Source: Candidatus Thorarchaeota archaeon
Lineage (GTDB): Archaea > Asgardarchaeota > Thorarchaeia > Thorarchaeales > Thorarchaeaceae
Reading direction: 5' to 3'
DNA: 9,265 nt
Assembly: GCA_018238825.1 (NCBI GenBank)
Contig: JABCSP010000067.1
Location: 1-9,265 of the forward strand
Every line of letters starts with the position of its first letter. The stretch's first letter is position 1. Made by a program: the position numbers and the translations under genes. Below are positions 6,832 through 9,265 of this stretch, piece after piece. The notes beneath the pieces are model-generated. The model was not told where the DNA came from and did no database searches. It was given only the letters and a program-made list of their open reading frames with translations.

Positions 6832-8868
6832 TCATCGGTCTTTTGTTACAAAACAACAGCCGTCAAAGATTAAAGTGCTAAGCTGACAGTCTGGTGAAAT
6901 TTCATAGATAATCCCAGCTCTTGAGATTGATGTAGATGAGTTTTGAGGGTTAATGTAATACTGGCAGGGATTGGTTGGAGCCGGGGTCGGATATGTCCAA
7001 GATCGTGGCATCGTTGGCGGTACATTGTGGAAGTTATTTTTCACTAGAAGAAAGCTATCTGGATTCAGACAGACACCCATCACATAGAACTCCTCTTCAG
7101 CTGTTGCAAGCATTTGGTCGATTACCTCCCCAATGGCAGAGAAACTGTTTGACGCTTTTAGTTGATTATAGAGTTGCATTTGCTCCTTTACTGAAGCGGG
7201 TGGTTCTTCTCCCATGCTATTGTCCTGATACCAAAGAGCCCATGGTATTGCATAGTATGAGTTGTATTTGTCAAATGGCATGTATATCCCAGGTTCCAAA
7301 TACACCTGGTATCCTCCTTTAGAACTAGAGATAACCACATCATGCTGGTTCTCATAGATATGTTGGTTAATATTGGTTACTTGGACAACAATCACGCTAA
7401 TTCCCAAACTATTCCAATATTCAGCAACCAAGTCCGCTTTGGTGGATGATGTTTCGTACGAAATTGTGAAATTGATACGATGACCATCAGGAGTCAAACG
7501 ATATCCTTCGACATCTGTTTCGTTATACCCTGCTATATCCAAGAGCTCATTTGCGAGGGTCAAGTTAAACTGAACATACTGAGTTTCCAATTTATTCCGG
7601 TAATAAGGTGACTCAAGACGTGGGGCTGGCTGGCGAGGTTCAAGGTCTACACCATACACCTGTTCGATTATTTCAGTGCGATTTAAAGCATGAGACAGAG
7701 CTATTCGAAATGTCTTGTTTGAGAAAATACTCCTCAAAACCGGATCTTCGTGCAAGAGATTGAGATTAATAGCCATGGCATTTGATCTGGAATCGAGCAG
7801 ATTGTAAATACTGTAATCTCCTGCTGTCATGTTCCCGATGTAGTCATGATAATTTTCTGTAATTTCAAGACTAGAATGCTGCATGTCAATTTGCCCATCC
7901 ATTGCAGCGATTCGAAGCGCATCTTTTGATGAGTAAACAGTGAAGTTTATTCTATCAATGTAAGGCAACTGGTTGTATTCAGTATCAATTTTCCAGTAGT
8001 ACGGGTTTCGCTCCATCCAAACAAATGATGCATTTCCACTGTACGAATTTTGTAGTGTCCACGCATGCATATTTGGCTTGTCAGGATTGAGATATTGATT
8101 GAACTTTATATTGTACAACTGCACCCATGTATCAACACCAGCTTCTTCAATCAGCTCATTAATTCCCTCGGAATTGTAATCAATGTGAAACTGCTTCATG
8201 TAGTGTTTTGGCCTACTAGCAATCCAATCTATTGATACAGAGGCAAGGTGAAATGGGAATAATCCATACGGTCCTACAAAGCTGAATTTCACTGTATGAT
8301 TATCCATTTTTTCAACAACACCAGGAGTATCATTGACTTTGAAAAGGTTATTTATGGATGGATGCAATTCCTCGTTGAGTAAGTCATCTTCATACCAGAA
8401 GAGAATGTCATCTGCAGTGAAATTATATCCGTCCGACCATCTCAAGCCTTTACGAAGATGGAAGGTGAATTCGGATGCATCCTCATTGACATCATAAGAT
8501 TGAGCTAGATTTGGTAGAATTCGGGACCACGTAGGATCCCATCTTAGCAAACCCTCATAACAAGCATAGGATCTGATAATCGCAGCTGAACCTAGGCCAA
8601 TGAGTCCCATCCGCCATGTTCCTCCATAAATCCCAACCTCATCATGCAGTTGAATTAGCATAGGATTAGTTGGTAAACGGTCTTCAACAGGAGGTAGTGT
8701 TCCATTCTCTACAAGCTCTCTTAACATCGGAGCTTCGTTATACACATCGTCCAATGGACCATTGGGGTCGTTTGACGGATCTGTATTCATTGAAAGCCAG
8801 ATAAGTCCTGCAGCAACAGAACTTACGATAATTAGCGCGATTACAGATATTGGCTTAGCTCTTCTCAC
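6832..8868 (-). CDS. Extracellular solute-binding protein, family 5 (peptide/nickel-type)
   Basis: This 678-residue protein should bind a small ligand, perhaps an oligopeptide or sugar, outside the membrane. Residues 7-27 form a hydrophobic N-terminal signal or anchor with no lipobox cysteine. The SBP_bac_5 hallmark lies at 121-163: LAQSYDVNEDASEFTFHLRK, then GLRWSDGYNFTADDI. A second conserved block is FRIALSHALNRTEIIEQVYG (387-406), and the C-terminal lobe ends in WTYPTPAPTNPCQYYI (624-639). About a dozen N-X-S/T sequons (for example N55, N190, N308, N346, N384, N396, N435, N466, N643) suit archaeal surface glycosylation. A roughly 38-residue tail with three cysteines follows the usual family end and looks unrelated. 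The start is GTG at 8868: GGAGGAGG (8873-8880) lies 4 nt upstream, and an overlapping ATG at 8870 is out of frame and meets TGA at once. No permease or ATPase gene is adjacent; the next gene is a sensor kinase. Confidence 0.92.
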   Translation of the reverse strand: MRRAKPISVIALIIVSSVAAGLIWLSMNTDPSNDPNGPLDDVYNEAPMLRELVENGTLPPVEDRLPTNPMLIQLHDEVGIYGGTWRMGLIGLGSAAIIRSYACYEGLLRWDPTWSRILPNLAQSYDVNEDASEFTFHLRKGLRWSDGYNFTADDILFWYEDDLLNEELHPSINNLFKVNDTPGVVEKMDNHTVKFSFVGPYGLFPFHLASVSIDWIASRPKHYMKQFHIDYNSEGINELIEEAGVDTWVQLYNIKFNQYLNPDKPNMHAWTLQNSYSGNASFVWMERNPYYWKIDTEYNQLPYIDRINFTVYSSKDALRIAAMDGQIDMQHSSLEITENYHDYIGNMTAGDYSIYNLLDSRSNAMAINLNLLHEDPVLRSIFSNKTFRIALSHALNRTEIIEQVYGVDLEPRQPAPRLESPYYRNKLETQYVQFNLTLANELLDIAGYNETDVEGYRLTPDGHRINFTISYETSSTKADLVAEYWNSLGISVIVVQVTNINQHIYENQHDVVISSSKGGYQVYLEPGIYMPFDKYNSYYAIPWALWYQDNSMGEEPPASVKEQMQLYNQLKASNSFSAIGEVIDQMLATAEEEFYVMGVCLNPDSFLLVKNNFHNVPPTMPRSWTYPTPAPTNPCQYYINPQNSSTSISRAGIIYEISPDCQLSTLIFDGCCFVTKDR

Positions 8869-8872
8869 ATAG

Positions 8873-8880
8873 CCTCCTCC
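8873..8880 (-). promoter_or_regulatory. Strong ribosome binding site selecting a GTG start
   Basis: The minus strand reads GGAGGAGG, ending 4 nt before GTG 8868. It settles the start of the solute-binding protein as GTG rather than the overlapping ATG at 8870, which opens a frame of one codon. Confidence 0.8.
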
Positions 8881-8885
8881 AAGAG

Positions 8886-8904
8886 GTCAATATTGAATAT
8901 TGAC
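8886..8904. promoter_or_regulatory. Perfect 19-bp palindrome, candidate operator of the sensor operon
   Basis: GTCAATATTGAATATTGAC consists of two perfect 9-bp arms around a central G. It lies 17 bp upstream of the GTG start of the solute-binding protein and just before its ribosome binding site. A TATA-like TTAATATG on the minus strand (8912-8919) would place the transcript start inside the palindrome, the usual position for an archaeal repressor site. No regulator gene with a DNA-binding domain is visible in the window. Its AATATTGAATA core also occurs at 4816-4826. Confidence 0.55.
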
Positions 8905-8982
8905 TCAGAACCATATTAACATTTGTTGACTTGCTAATCCTACAAAAAAGAATACACCGGTTTACAGATCCAAGAAGATAAC

Positions 8983-9265
8983 CTATGCACATTCATAGAT
9001 GTTCTTGAGGGGTTCGATATCGTTTCCTACAATCTCGTAATCCTCAATCTCACCAAGACCACTCTCATGTAACCATCTGAGATAATCGATTGATTGGGGC
9101 TCTCGCCCACAAATAAACGCACCTACGGAGTCACTCGCAACTGAATCAGTGCTAGCTATGATTGTTTTGAAATGTACAGGAGTCCCTCTTAGTGGCATGA
9201 CGCCCTTCAATCCAACAAATCCATCTATGACTGTTAGCGTTGGTGGTAGTGTCTTGCAAATATCG
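8983..9265 (-). CDS. DUF362-family protein, C-terminal part (runs off the window)
   Basis: About 93 C-terminal residues are visible, from DICKTLPPTLTVIDGFVGLK to a TAG stop at 8983-8985; the frame is open to the window edge, so the start lies outside. The pattern LTVIDGFVGLKG, then IIASTDSVASDSVGAFICG, then YLRWLHESGLGEIEDYEIVG matches the C-terminal half of DUF362 proteins, where the corresponding line is typically a DxVAxDxVxAxxMG motif followed by a GLGxxDxxxIxxxG segment. The biochemical role of the family is not settled; some members carry iron-sulfur domains, but none can be seen in this part. It is on the same strand as the sensor operon, 114 bp upstream of it. The operator-like palindrome in that gap suggests the two are transcribed separately. 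Confidence 0.85.
   Translation of the reverse strand, partial: DICKTLPPTLTVIDGFVGLKGVMPLRGTPVHFKTIIASTDSVASDSVGAFICGREPQSIDYLRWLHESGLGEIEDYEIVGNDIEPLKNIYECA

Noticed and set aside
6975..7322. Plus-strand open frame of 115 codons opposite the solute-binding protein
   Set aside because: The minus-strand frame there has clear SBP_bac_5 family similarity; this frame has no recognisable domain.
8925..8953. TTGACT at 8925-8930 as a bacterial -35 box on the plus strand
   Set aside because: No matching -10 box follows at the right spacing and no plus-strand gene lies downstream.
1..9265. CRISPR array, tRNA, rRNA, insertion sequence or transposase
   Set aside because: Nothing with these signatures was seen on either strand; the regular repeats present are PAS linkers inside one gene and the CGCAGAG element.

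Overview
The window looks archaeal, though the lineage cannot be fixed from sequence alone. The pointers are strong GGAGG-type ribosome binding sites before ATG and GTG starts, a long REC-multi-PAS signalling protein, a Cph1/Rcp1-like kinase-regulator pair, and an extracytoplasmic solute-binding protein with a plain N-terminal hydrophobic segment, no lipobox cysteine and about a dozen N-X-S/T sequons. These features are common in methanogens and in Asgard (for example Thorarchaeota-like) genomes, but a bacterial origin is not formally excluded.

Layout, left to right. Bases 1-270 have no gene but hold a 71-bp imperfect inverted repeat (71-141) built from CGCAGAG units, of a kind scattered through many environmental genomes. 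At 271 a plus-strand gene begins as the N-terminus of anthranilate phosphoribosyltransferase (TrpD), but homology stops after about 47 codons, at 409-420. From there the DNA is the 3' part of a minus-strand gene (208-4758) encoding a receiver domain followed by ten complete PAS/PAC units and an eleventh cut off at the same point. That protein runs out through the antisense of trpD and has no histidine kinase domain. Two broken genes meeting head-on at one point, with a local change in base composition, means either a real rearrangement or an assembly chimera.

After a 288-bp gene-free gap (4759-5046) comes a compact minus-strand operon, transcribed in the order solute-binding protein (8868-6832), membrane sensor histidine kinase (6818-5487), single-domain response regulator (5490-5047). 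Spacing is 13 bp and then a 4-bp GTGA overlap. No ABC permease or ATPase gene is next to it, so the binding protein may serve as the ligand-sensing part of the two-component system. A perfect 19-bp palindrome just upstream of the operon is a candidate operator, and its core recurs upstream of the multi-PAS gene. At the right edge is the C-terminal part of a DUF362-family protein.

Working model (inference): an extracellular ligand, perhaps a peptide, is bound by the solute-binding protein and signalled to the Cache-like sensor kinase. The kinase then phosphorylates the Rcp1-like regulator. The neighbouring REC-PAS protein, if intact in the real genome, would be a second node of the same signalling island.
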